From NCBI RefSeq assembly GCF_000003815.2, contig NC_049979.1:6103120-6167119 (forward strand): a stretch of 64,000 nucleotides of DNA. The letters run 5' to 3'. Positions 12,973 to 27,000 of this stretch are shown piece by piece; the first letter of the stretch is position 1, and each line of letters starts with the position of its first letter. The DNA is from Branchiostoma floridae (taxonomy: Eukaryota; Chordata; Leptocardii; Amphioxiformes; Branchiostomatidae). The position numbers and the translations under genes are program-made. Under the pieces are notes generated by a model. It searched no databases. It was not told where the DNA came from and worked only from the letters and a program-made list of their open reading frames with translations.

Positions 12973-14229
12973 ATAGTTAATATGTACTTTTTTTGCGTAC
13001 CACAACCTATTGGATATGGTTTGCAAGAATGGTAAATCATCTAGAAACACACAGAAAGGAGATGACATTTGTAAACATTGGTATCATTAATTTTGCTGCA
13101 ATCTCTCACTAGATCCAGACAGAATCATTAATCAAAATCAGCTTTTCCTGGCTTACATCCAAACATCCCACTAATCATGCTACGAAAGTTAGACGTCCAG
13201 GTAGATTTATTTTGTCTTACGTAATCGCAGTAATCAGATTGTAATTACCAGGGTCTTTATTTCACAGCGGCAATTAGAAAGACCAGGCTGACCAGATACG
13301 ATACAGGTACGATACAGTGTCCCTGGATGTACCAAAAAACACTATAGAGTACAGTCAAGAAATAAAACAAATCTATAGTATCCAAAATGATCATTCATAC
13401 AATCATACATTCATTTCACCAGAACTTGACTTAGTAGTACTCAACAAAAGTGAAACTCCCTGCATACACAAATCACATGTAATCCTTGTACTAAGTTGTA
13501 CAATGTAGCTATAAAGGCTGCACTAAATCAATTCTACGGTTTTTACATACTTAAGAAGAATACACAGAGCTTGAATCTGACTTTATCCCCTGAACTTTGG
13601 TGATATGAACCAAAGTACAGACCTTCCCCCAGACACAGTTTCCATGTTGATTTTCTGGTTCAACAGGATTTTTTTTTCATGTTCCAGAACCAGCGAATCA
13701 TCTTGGTGCGGCTAACGGGGGTGGAAATTGATTGATTCGTATCGTGACAGGCGATGGAATGGAGATGAGCGTCGCACAGACGGGGCATGAGTCATGCCTG
13801 TTGCTATAGCGATAACACAACGCTGCACAGCTTATAAACTCACGTATTGGATAATGGTCGTGTAATCCGACACTCTCGGCAACAGCAATGTTGTTACGAA
13901 CGTTCTGCCCCAAGGTGGTGATGATAGGTCAAGGTCGCCGGTGTACCTTTGGAATGTCAGGTGTGTTAACCAGGCAGCATGGGAGGGGGGTTTCCTCAGG
14001 GACAGCGACGTCAGGGGACACATATCACCAACGTGGGGAATGTGGCACGAAAAAGTGATCATTTATTCAGTCAATCATTTATTCAGTCAAGTTTTGACTA
14101 GTTGTACGGCATTGCAGCTGATGGCTGAATTGCGCGACATTTAACATAGTACAAACAGCTGTTAAAAACTTAACAACATAAACATCTGCAAGCAATTCTT
14201 CACTACAATATTGTAGTGCATTTTACTAG

Positions 14230-14720
14230 AAGAGTGCGACTCCCATTTTCTAGGTCAGTTTTTCAGGTGTCCCTGGATGTACCAAAAAACATCACAGAGT
14301 ATACTCAAGAAATAGAACAAATCTATCCTACCCAAAATGATCATTCATAGTATACAATCATACATTCATTTCACCAGAACTCAGGTCAGTTTTTCAGAAA
14401 TCCCTGGATGTACCAATAAACAGCACAGAGTATACTAGAGAAATAGAACAAATCTATCCTACCCAAAATGATCATTCATACAATGATACATTCATTTCAC
14501 CAGAAGAACACAACTCAAATCAGTTTTTCAGGTGTCCCTGGATGTACCAAAAAACAACACAGAGTACACTCAACAAATAAAACAAATCTATCCTACCCAA
14601 AATGATCATTCATACAATCATACATTCATTTCACCAGAAGAACACAACTCAAATCAGTTTTTCAGGTGTCCCTGGATGTACCAAAAAACAACACAGAGTA
14701 TACTCAACAAATAGAACAGA
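14230..14720. repeat. four tandem units of ~133 bp, plus an outlying copy
   Basis: Units beginning CCCTGGATGTACCAAAAAAC start at 14271, 14402, 14536 and 14670 (spacing 131-134 bp). Another copy sits alone at 13321, about 950 bp upstream. Short frames inside are repeat-derived. Confidence 0.93.
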
Positions 14721-14911
14721 TGAATCCAACCCAAACTCTACCCAACCACCTGATCCAGCAGCTGTACAACTGTGCAGCCATATAATAATGCTCATGCGCC
14801 GAGACTTGAGGACTGTTTTCCTCGACGGCTTCTGGAATGCTTTTTGCTAAGATGAGATGACAAACACATTCCGTCGTTATGCTATCCGTAATATGGAATG
14901 TTAATTAGGCA

Positions 14912-15088
14912 CAGTCAAACCTGCCTAAGAATACTCGGGGACCAGTAAAACCAGGTCTATGATCACTATAGACAGGATTGTTAACGTTTGTGTCAATGGG
15001 GAAACTTCATCTGAGGGACCACCAAAAAAGTGGTCTCATTGACCAGGTGGTTTATACATAGAAGTGGTCATTAGTTCAGGTTTGACTG
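14912..15088. mobile_element. 177-bp MITE, CAGTCAAACCTG family
   Basis: The TIRs CAGTCAAACCTG and CAGGTTTGACTG match the nested element at 25968. Flanking dinucleotide is CA on both sides, not TA, which may be a mutated TA duplication. Confidence 0.8.
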
Positions 15089-15097
15089 CACATGGGG

Positions 15098-15185
15098 CAT
15101 AAGAGTTTTCTTTTACACAACCAGTTTTTCTCACCTGCTGATGTTTTGATGAGAAAAACTGGTTGTGTAAAAGAAAACTCTTATG
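15098..15185. repeat. perfect long-arm hairpin
   Basis: Two 36-bp arms (15098-15133 and 15150-15185) are perfect complements around a 16-bp loop. It lies ten bases after the MITE at 14912. A shorter relative of the arm (CTCTTTTTTACACAACCA) is near 7392. Confidence 0.92.
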
Positions 15186-16033
15186 TCCCATTATCTACCA
15201 ACCTGATGAAATTATTTTCGGAGGTTTGACTGTACATGTTTGACTGGAGTGTGACACAAAAGAATTAATCTCTACTGTACAACGTTAGTTCAGGGTTGGG
15301 CTAAACTTTGTCTAGCAGCACAGTTAACTACTAGTAGCTGATGTAATACATAAAGTACCTGTAACTGTAAGGACACCTTTCACCATTGTCTGTCAAACCA
15401 GTCTGTTTAATGTCAACGATTTGGTTGTTAAGTGGTTATCGATCCTCGCAGGTCTGCCCAACAAAGGCACCGTAAGACACGTCTGACAGGACACCTCACC
15501 GCTCTTAAAGACAGACCATCAGTGAAAGTACAGGATAATCCTCTAATCTCACAGGTGTCAGTTACACACCTGAAGACATTAAAGAAGCAGCCAGTCTTTC
15601 ACTCTCGCTTTTTTTTACTGGTCATTAAATATTGATGACTGATGAGTCACGCTGGGTGCTTCTGTGTGGAGCAATCCTGTTGTGTAATTGGTGCGTTTGA
15701 AATTTGATTGATGGGCCGATGGCAGCGGAGGAATGCGATCACCTGATCACCTGCACCGGTACAGCTCTCCTGCTTTTTTTCACAAACGTAAAACTACAAA
15801 AGGGGTCGATTTCCTCATCATTTCATCATTCCCATTAACATGGGTGGAGGGCATCAGGTTTCAGCTCCATGTGGGTGGAGGGTATCAGGTTTCTGTGTGG
15901 AAATCTGATCTTTGTTTCATTGCAGCGTTGATTAGCCAGTGACAGGTGGATGACATGTCTTAATCACGGCCAGGTCTGACAGGTTAATGCAGTAATATCT
16001 CATCAATGTGCTTGGAGTAGGAACCACAAACAG

Positions 16034-16350
16034 TACAGGGCTCAAAATACTTTTTTCTGCATACCTGCACCAGACAAAATTTACCTGCACCACTCTAAAG
16101 TATGAGTTATACTAAAATTGTTCAGGAACCATTGCTATATTTTCTTTTATATTCAATAGGTGGCAACAGTCAATGCAGCTAATAACAATCTACATACATC
16201 CATATTGTAGGATATTTATGTATAAAACCCAGTACATTGACCAGTGCAGGTTAGGTGCAGGTAGACACCAGAAATACCTGCACAGCTCCAATTTTACCTG
16301 CACTAACCTGCATATGCAGGTGGTATTTCAAGACCTGCAGTACAAACACT
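16034..16350. mobile_element. CAGGGCTCGAAATA element, CTGCAC-rich
   Basis: Starts CAGGGCTCAAAATAC and ends near GCAGGTGGTATTTCAAGACC. Internal ACCTGCAC and GTGCAGGT motifs form inverted pairs. Target duplications are not clear. Two more copies with the same interior are at 17550-17884 and 51234-51567. Confidence 0.82.
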
Positions 16351-16502
16351 ACAGGATGCAGAGCGCTACGGTCGGACCTGATCAGCTCTACACACTAATC
16401 TCAGAGATGAGATGAGAGACAAACTGCTTTTTGTGATACTCACTAAAAGGTATATCATCGCAGCCCTAGAGCTAAATTGCAGTGCACTAAAATGAAATCA
16501 GG

Positions 16503-16844
16503 GCTCGAAATACTGGGTGCATGTGCACCCAAGATTAGAACTGTGCACCCAATTTTTTTCAGTGGGTGCACAGGGTACACCCAAATATTTTCTTAGGTTT
16601 ATTTATGTAGAGATATCAAGCATACATCATATTCTTGACATTTAAGTGCTAGAAAGATAATAAAAATGTCTGTCATGTTACTTGTTTAAGAATTTGATAG
16701 CTTGTAACTAAGTTTTGTTATTAGGCTTTTTTTGACATTGTACTTAAATTTAAGTGGTGCACCCAAAACTTTTTGGATGCACCCAATTTTTCAAGCTGGG
16801 TGCACCAGTGCACCTAATCCCAAAAATGAATTTCGACCCTGAAA
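16503..16844. mobile_element. CAGGGCTCGAAATA element with GGGTGCAC interior
   Basis: Starts CAGGGCTCGAAATACTGGGTG and ends AATTTCGACCCTG. The same termini as the CTGCAC-rich copies but the interior pairs are GGGTGCAC and GTGCACCC. Confidence 0.78.
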
Positions 16845-17549
16845 ATATATACATAGCACACCTAGGAGGACTGCTTTTACTTAATGTGCTATTTACATTT
16901 ACGTTCGTACAGACATTCTCACGATGCGTTCAGGAGTTTACTGTACGTCCTGTTCTTTCCTGCCTTACAGAAAAAAGACTACAGAGACAACACACCTACA
17001 CCTACATCTTATCCTCCATTACTTCCAAGAAGTCAGTCCCAAGGAAGTCAGTGTAATGACACAATTTAATTCTAAGTCGTGATCAATCCTTGTGAGTCTG
17101 CGCAACAAAGGCACCAGACTCCTCACCAGTTTTAAGACAGACCATCAGAGAAAGTACAGGATAATCTTCTAATCTCACAGGTGTCGGTTACACACCTGAA
17201 GACATTACATTAAAAAAGCAGAAGGCCTTTCACTCTCACTCTCTTTATGTCGGTCAAACCAGCCTTAAGTTAGAGACAGGCGTGGGGGCAACGTTTCCAG
17301 AACGTAGAAAGTGTGCGTCATTTTGTGTCATTACCTTATTACTTACTATCAGCTCTTAAGTGGTAACTAGCGATTACTCACAATCAACATGTAATAAATC
17401 ATCATTATAACAAGGCTCTTTTAATCCACTTGGTTTTATACGGAGCCTAGGTCGCCATACAGTGACGTTATGACTGGATCAAATGCATCAAAGAAATGTA
17501 CTGCCATCACCTATTGTCAACCACATTATGTACATCTACTAACCAACAA

Positions 17550-17884
17550 CAGGGCTCGAAATACTTTTTTTCTGCATACCTGCACTGGTGCAGGTAACAC
17601 TGAAAATTACCTGCACCAGACAAATTTCACCTGCACCACTCTGAATTTAGGAAGTAAATACTAAAATTGTTCAGGAACCAATGCTATTTTTTCTTCTATA
17701 CTTTATAATATAGGTGGTAACAGTCAATGTAGCTACTTACAATCCACATACCCCTATATTATATGAAATTCATGTGTAAAACCCAGTACATGGACCAGTG
17801 CAGGTTAGTTGCAGGTAGACACCAGAAATACCTGCACAGCTCCAATTTTACCTGCACTAACTAACTGTGGTATTTCGAGCCCTG
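17550..17884. mobile_element. CAGGGCTCGAAATA element, CTGCAC-rich
   Basis: TIRs CAGGGCTCGAAATAC and GTATTTCGAGCCCTG are perfect over about 14 bp. Interior matches 16034 and 51234. Confidence 0.88.
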
Positions 17885-18862
17885 AACATACAACACCATG
17901 AAGAAGCTCTAAGTAATGAAAACTACCTGTTCCACACCAGAGGTGTCATCATGATTAACAGCCAGCACACAATCGTGCGGGCAGAGAGCACAATGCGTCT
18001 AGACAGTATCTGAGTCCACCAGACCAACTGATCACGCTGGGGTCCCGGGGGAAGGATCTCAATGTCTCAAGGGAGAGATTCTAAGACAATTGCCAAGGAG
18101 AGTTAAAAGGTGGACAGTATGGAACCTCGTCCTTCCTTATTCCCCTGACACTAAGACAGGAGACCGGCTCCTGTCTCACGCTAATCCGAGCTTTTTTCTT
18201 CCGCCACGCTGACTGAAGACATGACTGATGCTGGTTGAATGGAGGACCCAGCGTTTTCCCCGGCTGACGTCAAGCGACGACAAACCTTGCAGTTTCCACG
18301 GCAACAGACAGCCGTGCAGTCTCCGAACTGCCCTCCTGAGTACCGTAAAGTAAGGCAAACGCACTGCTGTAATGATGTAAGGTGACAGGTGGAACGAGAC
18401 GAGATCTCCTACCTGATTGGTGAATCGAGATGTCCTTGCCAGTGGCACAGCCAATCAGGGGAGAGCTTCTTCTGAAAGATGAAAAGATTAGTTTGAGTGA
18501 AGTGTTCACAAAAGTTTTTTGATATTTTTCTGTACCATTGATTAGGCTGTTAACAGCCAATCAAGAAGTTGCTTTGAGGCTTTTATCACATCACCATAGA
18601 AACAAGACAGTATCTTTTTCAAGACTTGAGTTGAAAGTGTCAGAAAATATGCTTTGCTAAAAACTCCATTGTTGTTAAGAATCATACCATAAAAATGAAA
18701 CTTAATTTTCCACTTTTATACCAAACTGGAAGTCCCCAGAGGATGTTATCCATAAAACTAAGTTCACATGGCCTAAGGACAAAAATTTTGCTGTACTTAC
18801 CCAACTCCCAGCTGATGCAGCATGACTGACATCTGTCTGTCATCTCAAACAATTGGTCTCTT

Positions 18863-18912
18863 CCCATCATCATCATCATTATTATCATCATCATCATCAT
18901 CATTGTCGTCGT
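18863..18912. repeat. ATC trinucleotide microsatellite
   Basis: About 14 ATC units followed by GTC variants. Serine/histidine/methionine frames across it are artefacts of the repeat. Confidence 0.93.
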
Positions 18913-20357
18913 CATTTGCATCTTCTCCATCCACAGGTTTCTTCATCTGCAGCCGTGGAAACGCTCTGCAGCTGCATCCAGTCCCCCTTCATCTTCTTCA
19001 TCATGAAAACTCCCCACCTGAGTTTCTGTCCTGACTGTTGCAGGCTTGTCCCCAGACCAGTGCTTCTGGCCTGTTCTTAGCTTTTCATGCTGATCTACAC
19101 AGTGCCTTCCTTTATCAGTTATGGGCCTTGTATCTGCTGGCTGGAGCCTGATGCTGAAAATTCAAAGCTTTTGCACACCTGTTAAACATGCTCTTCTGTC
19201 AAACACACATCTGACAATCACACACAACAACACAGACAGGGGTTCACTGTTCACCTGGGAGAAACTTTATTGTAAAAAGTAGAAACTGGATTTGAATCCC
19301 TGGCTGAAATATCATACTTTGGTGTAATTACGATATCGTAGACTGGACATATTTTCCGTGTACAGGTTTCATCAGGTTGGTAAATCACTGGAGAACAAAG
19401 TTTTTTGCAACCAAAGATTTAACACCTAGTCGACGTTTCTCACCTTCCTTTAGGGCAATACTGACTGGTCCTACTTTGCACTTTTCATTGTGAGACAAGT
19501 CCCGATTCCTACATACTCAAAGATTACTGACAAATATGATACACGAAAGAAAGTTATCAAACATAATGCACATCCTTAGGACCTCAAAGAACTATGTATA
19601 ATCTATAAATGATGCACCTGTACAGCTGGTGTCTGTATGAGGCTAACATAAGCACAACAGCTCAAAGTCAAACAGCAGTTGTGGTAATGTGCAATGGGAC
19701 AGCAGTAGTAGGACAGTAACACATCTAATACAACAAACCGACCGTCTGACAAAGAAGGCTTACAGAGTGTTAAACTATCTGTAGGTCCCTGGGCTCAAAA
19801 TATATTTTGTACCCCTGAAATTTTATTTACAAAATTGAAGATTGCAGAAAAAAATATCTATAAACAGTTGTAATTTGAATCATAATATGATTGTGGGTAG
19901 GTAGAAAGAAATATATCTGGATCCCAGGGTTGGTCCTCCCTACCACCTAAGGGTTGGACTGTTCCCACCACCACCTGTAGCCCTGCTGTAACCATTACCA
20001 GTCCTGCTCTTGAACACTTTCCCCAGCCCTTCTGGGAACACACTTGTCTAGCCTCTACCAGGCTGGGCATGTCACTGGAGAAATAATAGAAACTGTTCTT
20101 GGAACCCACTTGTCTACATGGATGTAGGTCAAGCTGTATACTATAAGGACTATCCTGAGTATTACCTTACCATTTAACAATGGAGCAACCATTTCCATAC
20201 TGCCAGTCAGTGGTTACAAATAACTGCCATGAGAAATTTATGTTATCTTGAGTGAAAGCATTTCTTACAGTCATCAAATGGTCATCAATGCCGACCAGTC
20301 ATTTTGTAAAGGACAGTTTGTTTGCTTGTCAATCAGTTTTAAACAACAAAACTGAGT

Positions 20358-20665
20358 AAAAGGAAACCAATGTCTTTTACCACATACTTTCTGTAAATTT
20401 CACCAAGCAAAGCCAACTTATATGAGATCAGTATGCATTGTCAGTCTATCAATGAGTTCACATGTACTTTAGACCAACTTCAGGACATAACGTCATCTTG
20501 CATGAAAGCATACTTAAGGAAACCAATGTTTTTACCACATACTTTCTGTAAATTCCCTTTTCACCAAGCTAATCCAACTTATGTGGGATAAGTATAAGTT
20601 GTCAGTGTGTGTTATCTATCAATGGCAAACATTCACATGAACTTCATACGGATTTCAGGACCCAT
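20358..20665. repeat. two tandem copies of a ~155-bp segment
   Basis: The block AAGGAAACCAATGT ... CCACATACTTTCTGTAAAT ... CACCAAGC ... CCAACTTAT occurs at about 20359-20480 and again at about 20517-20650. It lies downstream of the SAE1 stop and may fall in its 3' UTR. Confidence 0.8.
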
Positions 20666-21062
20666 CCACAAGCTGCTGCTTACAGCAGGACAGAACAAAA
20701 CTTTCACCGCCTGCACGTTTCTGCTTCATCGGACAACAAAACACAGTAATTTGTATAACCTTGTCCCCCTCTACTGAACCAGAACTGGACACAAGGAGAA
20801 CTATCAATGGGGATAGAGTAATCCGATACAAGATAGAGTAATCTGATACACAAACACTAGACAGGTACAATACACTGGCTTACAACATGAGAACGCTTTG
20901 GTAATCTCTACCCAATAACCTGTCCTTGTCCTTAACATCCTAAACATAACAGAACAGGAGACAGGAACATGGAAACACAACAAACAGTATACTTGGACAG
21001 GGCACATGATACAAGTGCCTAACAGAAGTGCCCCCTTGCTGTGTTTACCAGTACTGCATCCC

Positions 21063-24000
21063 CTAGCTCTTCCCGATGCAGTCCACCATGCCACTGTCGT
21101 CGGTCCCGTTGAAGAAGAAGAAGTTGTTCAGTGGCGCGTCTTTACCCGAAACAGCCTGCAGGGAAATGGATAAAGCAACTTTAACCTCCTGTCAGCTAAG
21201 GCAGCAGTTTGGCACCACATCTGTATTGGTTACCACTAATACCAAGGTTTGGCAGAAGGGACAAAGTTAAGCCAACCCTTGTGGTTCTGGCAAGTTTTCA
21301 CTCTATATTTTCCCAATTCTGGGCATTTTCAGACCCTTTGGAAAGTAGGGGTACTATTTTCACTATGTTACATTTTTGAAAAGTAAAGACCTTTGTTAGC
21401 TTTGTAAAAATGTATAACTTTATAGGGTTATTTGGAAGGAAAGTAACAAAAAAGTAGCATAGTAAAAACAGTACCAACGTATGCTTCCCAACATATGTTG
21501 GGCGCAGCACTACAAGGGTTTGAAAAACTATATACGACCTGTTTCCAGCTCACGTGATTTACTCCCACCAAATGTTTTGTAGCAAACCACTTTTCTTTCC
21601 TTGGACCAATTGCATACAGACTGCAAACTGAAAAAATATTTCCCATAGACAGCACAGAGGTACTAAACTGTACCACAATGACGTTTTCCAATTTGTCTCA
21701 CCCTTACATAATCAATCCACAATATCATGTTGTCATACTTTATAAGTTAAAAGTACATGTAGTTTGGAGGTTTTGGTTATCACTACAAGTAACCTTTTTT
21801 TTGTTTTGGTTGTTAGAGAAGTGTGATTGCCCGATGTGGTATGAACAGACAGAGACACAGAGATATATGGTGTTATACAGCACAATTAGGGTTATACTGC
21901 GCTACAACAGGGTGACATACCCTTCCTTTTATCTGAATACAAGGCAGGCAGTATGGAGTTATGAAGGAGTTAAGTGGAATCTGTACCATTTCCCTAAAGA
22001 AGTAAAATAGAGTAGAAGCAAACATTGCAAAGTCTTTTAATAGTTTTTACCTTGACAATTTCCTGAGCGAGCACACCTCCCACCACTGCACATACAGGAC
22101 TCAGAGCTGCAAAACACTGGCTGCAAATACAGGGTCTTGTTACTCAAAAGCAGGCGTATATATAATAGTATTGATACATTTGCACAACATAATTACATAT
22201 CGGAACTACCAACAAATGTCAGATTTTTCTATGTACATGTAAGTAGCATTCATCATATAACCCCTTTGGTAAGAATTCAGAGCACAAAATGGATAGATTC
22301 CTAACACTTTGACTCCAGCAAGTACATCTACTACTACAGCAAATGCAAATTGATAGAGTTTCCCATACACCAATCAGGTAAGGCCACAGCAAGTAAATGG
22401 TGTCACTTTTACCACACCAGTATATGTCTTAAATACAGGAATGAATGCCTTGTTGCCTCCGATACCATGTTTTGTCCCTTTAACTCTTTTTACAATAGTC
22501 ATCACAACTTTATGGTGCCTATTTTTTTTAAATGTAGCCATCTTGCTTTGTTTACCCATCTTGTTTTCTTTTTGCCCTATCACATCATTTTTTTTTGCAG
22601 TCTGCAGAGGATGTCATCCATAAAATTTACTTGCTGTGGCCTAATAAAACTCTTATACACTGCTGTGAGGATCAAACAAAAGTAGACAACACTGAAAATA
22701 ACCAATGTCCAAGTTCATGTTGTGACCTCACCTTGCAAACTCATCACCAACCAGGTCTGTTTTCAGCTTCATCTCCGTCAGGACGTCATCCCGTAACCGT
22801 AGCAACGCAACCTTGTCCTCCTCCCTGCTGCTGACGGCCGGGTCTCTGCCATGGTCCTCCCGAAATCTCAGCAGGACTGAGCGTGGAAAAACAATACTGT
22901 TGTTATCTGTTTATTCAAGCTCTCACTACATGAAACAAAACAATACAATAGCAACTTTACTATTTCGAGTACAGTGAACTTTAAGTGAACATAAAGTGGC
23001 AGTCTGCCACCCAGCCTCCACATCTATGTGCAAGCAACACGGAACAACAGATGACAAACCGGATGGTGAATGCAACTTATTAAGATTAACAAATGTTCTA
23101 GCTATCATCCCAAATTAGAAACAAAATTTGTGTCAATAAAGTAGAACAGCCCACAGAGACTACAAATCTTTGTAAAGACAGTCTACTTCACAAGTGAAGA
23201 ATCATAACTTTTTACTTGCAATTTAGAACATAGCTATGTGCACAGATACACATACATCATGACACACACACACTCATGCATACACTCACACACACACACA
23301 GACACACATGCTCATACACACACAAACACACACACACACACACACACACATACATACATACTAGTACATGAATGAAACATACACATGCTCACACACACAG
23401 AGTCATGCACACACACACACACAAACCCCCCATAAGCATACTGACCCTTCATGATGAAGTACATCTGAGGTGTTCTCTTCATAGCCTTACTGCTGGCGTC
23501 TGATGTCCAGTCTACAGTCTGACTCTCCTGCCACCGACAGTAGGAGGCAGTCTGGCAACAAAAAGAGATCCAGAAAGATCAGAACTGTTGTAGTCGTAAC
23601 GCTAGTTCACCTTTATCCGCAGGGTAACCTATATCCGTTTTAAATGGATATATTCATTACTAATATTTATCAAAACGAAGGATGGTGGTTGTAAACAGCA
23701 ATATTTTGGATATATTGCAATTTGAAACTACTGTCCGTCGACTTGATATCCATAAATACACTTTTATATACAATGGATAAAGGTTACCCTGTGGATAAAG
23801 GTGAACTAGTGCTAGTAGTACTAGCACCAAATATTTGACTCTAATGCTGCCCCATCACAAGGCTGGGCAGTGCTTAACCAAATGGAGTGCTACAGTCACA
23901 AAATTAGTTTTCTGTTCTAAGTTCAGACTTTGATAGCAATATCCCAAAACACAGGACCTACAGACCCAAAACAAACATCTCTGAACTACTACTCCTAAAG

Positions 24001-27000
24001 ACAGTCTGATCTAGTGTACAAAAAAGCAACAATCTCTGAAATACATCATCATTTTGAGCGTTCTATACAAACTAAGTTCACTCTCTCTTTCAAAAGGTTT
24101 TTCTAACCTTGTCTTACCTTTTTGACCATCACTGTCTCAGTTGTGTCTACTTTAGCCTTCTTACCAGCGGGTCCCTCTTTGTCTTCCTCCCCCTTCTCTT
24201 TGTCTGCTTTGACAATCTTTGGTTTTTCTCTAAACATGGACACAAAAATATATAATCAACTTCAGTGCAGCCTGAACAGAAAACAACTGTCAAAGTTAAC
24301 TGTAGAAAATAGATTATACAAGTACTCGCCTACCATAAGGTGGAATTATTGTTACCAAGTACGGTAGAGACTGAAGCTGGTGTGTTAGACCAACTGGGCC
24401 TTTAAAAGCAATTTATTCATTTGTATACTAAGTATTGTTGACCAATATAACAATATGACAGCCAAATATACCAATCTGACAGCCAACCTGTCAACACATA
24501 GAAATGCAAAATGGAAATATTCAATGGACATGCAGATGGTCTTTTGTTGGACAAACCTCTTGTTGTACTATCATTGGTTGAACTGCTGCGATGAACAGTC
24601 AGCATTAGCCTAAAGAAGAGCCTGTACTCCAATCAAACTCCTACACAGGTCCAAAGGGTCCCTAGCACGGTTGTAGCCAATGCCCGTATTTCCGTCCTTT
24701 GACGGAATTTTGCAGCTGGGGATGGAAAAAATATTTGCCCATTCCGTCCTCTGTGATTGACAAAAATCTATATGCTGGCTACGGCCCTGGTCCCTAGTGA
24801 AGGAAACTGGTCAGCTGTGTGTGTAGGTAAGAACCAAGCAGTTTTGTGCCACTCACTCGACATAGTCGTGCTCCCCGAGGTCAGCAAACATGTACCCGCA
24901 GTACCCGTGCACGTTCCCCGCGTAGAACTTCACCCCGTTGTCATGGCAAACATGGCCGACCCGCCGCAGGGTCTGCTGGGAACAGCAGGTCAGGCAGACG
25001 ACGTTGAACTTGGTGAAGAACTCGTTGGGTTTGTCCTTGACATCCTCAGTGTCGGCCGTGACCTTGACATTAGGGTTCAGGTTCTGGGTTCTCTCCTGGG
25101 AGGCCTCTGCCCTCTGGGAGAAGATAAAATAACATTGAGATATAAATCTGAAATTTTGACGAAGACTATAGAAAACTGCTTTCTATAAAAAAAAATCAAA
25201 ACTTGTATAAATGTGTGTGATCCATGAAGGGATGTCCCCTCTGACAATTGGCATTACAAACATTTCCTAGATATCCACTATTGGGTTCAAATGTAAGGAT
25301 TCAGATTCTTTGTCAAGGGAATCTGGAAAGTAATCCAGTACATCTACAAGCTTTCATGAACCTTGTCCTGGCTGCTGAACCTGTACTCACGTTTTTGCCC
25401 AGATCAGCCCGAGACACCAGGAACTGGGAGCTGAAGTCTTCTTCTGTCACCTGCGAGGAACGGTTCAGACAGACAAGGGTTAACAGACTTAGATTTTCCT
25501 ATCTTTACTTGTAGGTTGTACAAGAGTGTATCGGTATAACCGCCCTTCGGTGTAACACACCAGCTTCACAGGTGTTTTTTCATCTACTTAGCCACCTACA
25601 ACAAGTTACAGAAGGCAATTATACTACACCTCTTGATGATGATGATGATGAGAGTGTACCCTACCTGCTGGTGGTCCAGTAAGGTGACAGCCTTGACCCC
25701 GGACAGCACGATATTCTTGGCGACCTCCGCACCGAGCCCCTTCAGCCCCGCGATCAGGACAGACGACGCTCGCAGCCTGTGGGTCGGGATTGACACATTT
25801 ACACTGATTATAGGTACAGGTCCTGGTACCAGCAGCAGCAGGTAGGGCTGTGTACCTAAACAAATTTCAGGTACAGGTACAGGTACATGGGTTCAGGTAC
25901 AGGTCCGGACCTGCACCTGTACCTAAAAAAGTTTAACCAAGTATATGTAAGTTAAGCATGTACAGTCAAACCTGTATTAGGGGCCACCTCTACAGAGGAT
26001 CCACCTGTCCATAGTGGCCACTTTTTGTCGGTCCCTTGGGTATTTTATCTACAAGTTGCCACCTCTATACAGAGGCCACCTGTCTATAGTGGCCAAATTT
26101 GTCCGGTCCCTTGAGTGGCCGCTATAGACAGGTTTGACTGTAGCTAACTGTCTTTTCTAGTGATAAATTGTCATCTTTGTATGGGCAATTACATACTAGT
26201 ATTTGAATCTCAAAACAATTTCTTTGCAACTTTCAACTGCAAGATTATCACCATTGTCATTGTCAATTCGGGATTTACTTGTCCAGCAGTCTTAAAAAGA
26301 AGTGTTTAATAGTGATTTAGTTTATCTAGGTACAGGTACAGGTACACAGATGTTTAGGTCTGGACCTGTACCTAAACAATTTTTTAGGTATGGTACTGGT
26401 ACGGGTATTTAGGTACACAGCCCTAGCAGCAGGATATAACTAATATCCTGCTGTCATCATATAAGACTGCGCAGGGTTTGAACTGCACATGAGCGAGGTC
26501 AAACTCAAAGGTAAAGGCCCCTGACCTGTAAACAGTTCTTTGATCTAGTAGCCTGGTATCCAGCCGTATTATACTTTATAGGTCCCAAGGACAAAAGAGA
26601 CTCGGGAGCTGGATACCAGGCTACTGTTCTAGACCATGCTAGATATATGTCCAGACATGTTTTGCTTATGTCTCAGGAGAATTCATCATGAAGTTCGTGA
26701 TCACCTTTATTCATCCTAACCTAAGTACTGCACAGATGCTTGTGCTGTGATCATGTCCTTGGTGTAACCCACCCTCTCTACGTTGATTCCTGTACCAGTG
26801 GGGGCTCTGAGGCGAAAATGTAGACCATATGGGTGAACTCAAAACAAACTGTTTATCATCTGTGCAAGGTCCTCGATCTGTGTCATGCCACCACCATGAC
26901 TTCAGACTGCCATGTGCCACAATGAATGAACCATTTGGCCGTCGGAATTACCTTCTCTGCGCGTCCAGCCCCCACAGCCGGATCTGCCGGTCGTACAGGG

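Noticed and set aside
1-21060. A novel multi-gene system in the left third
   Set aside because: No linked set of conserved genes is present; the region is repeats and short unrelated frames.
24757-25188. 143-aa plus-strand frame
   Set aside because: Antisense shadow of SAE1 exon 4, which has clear E1 homology on the minus strand.
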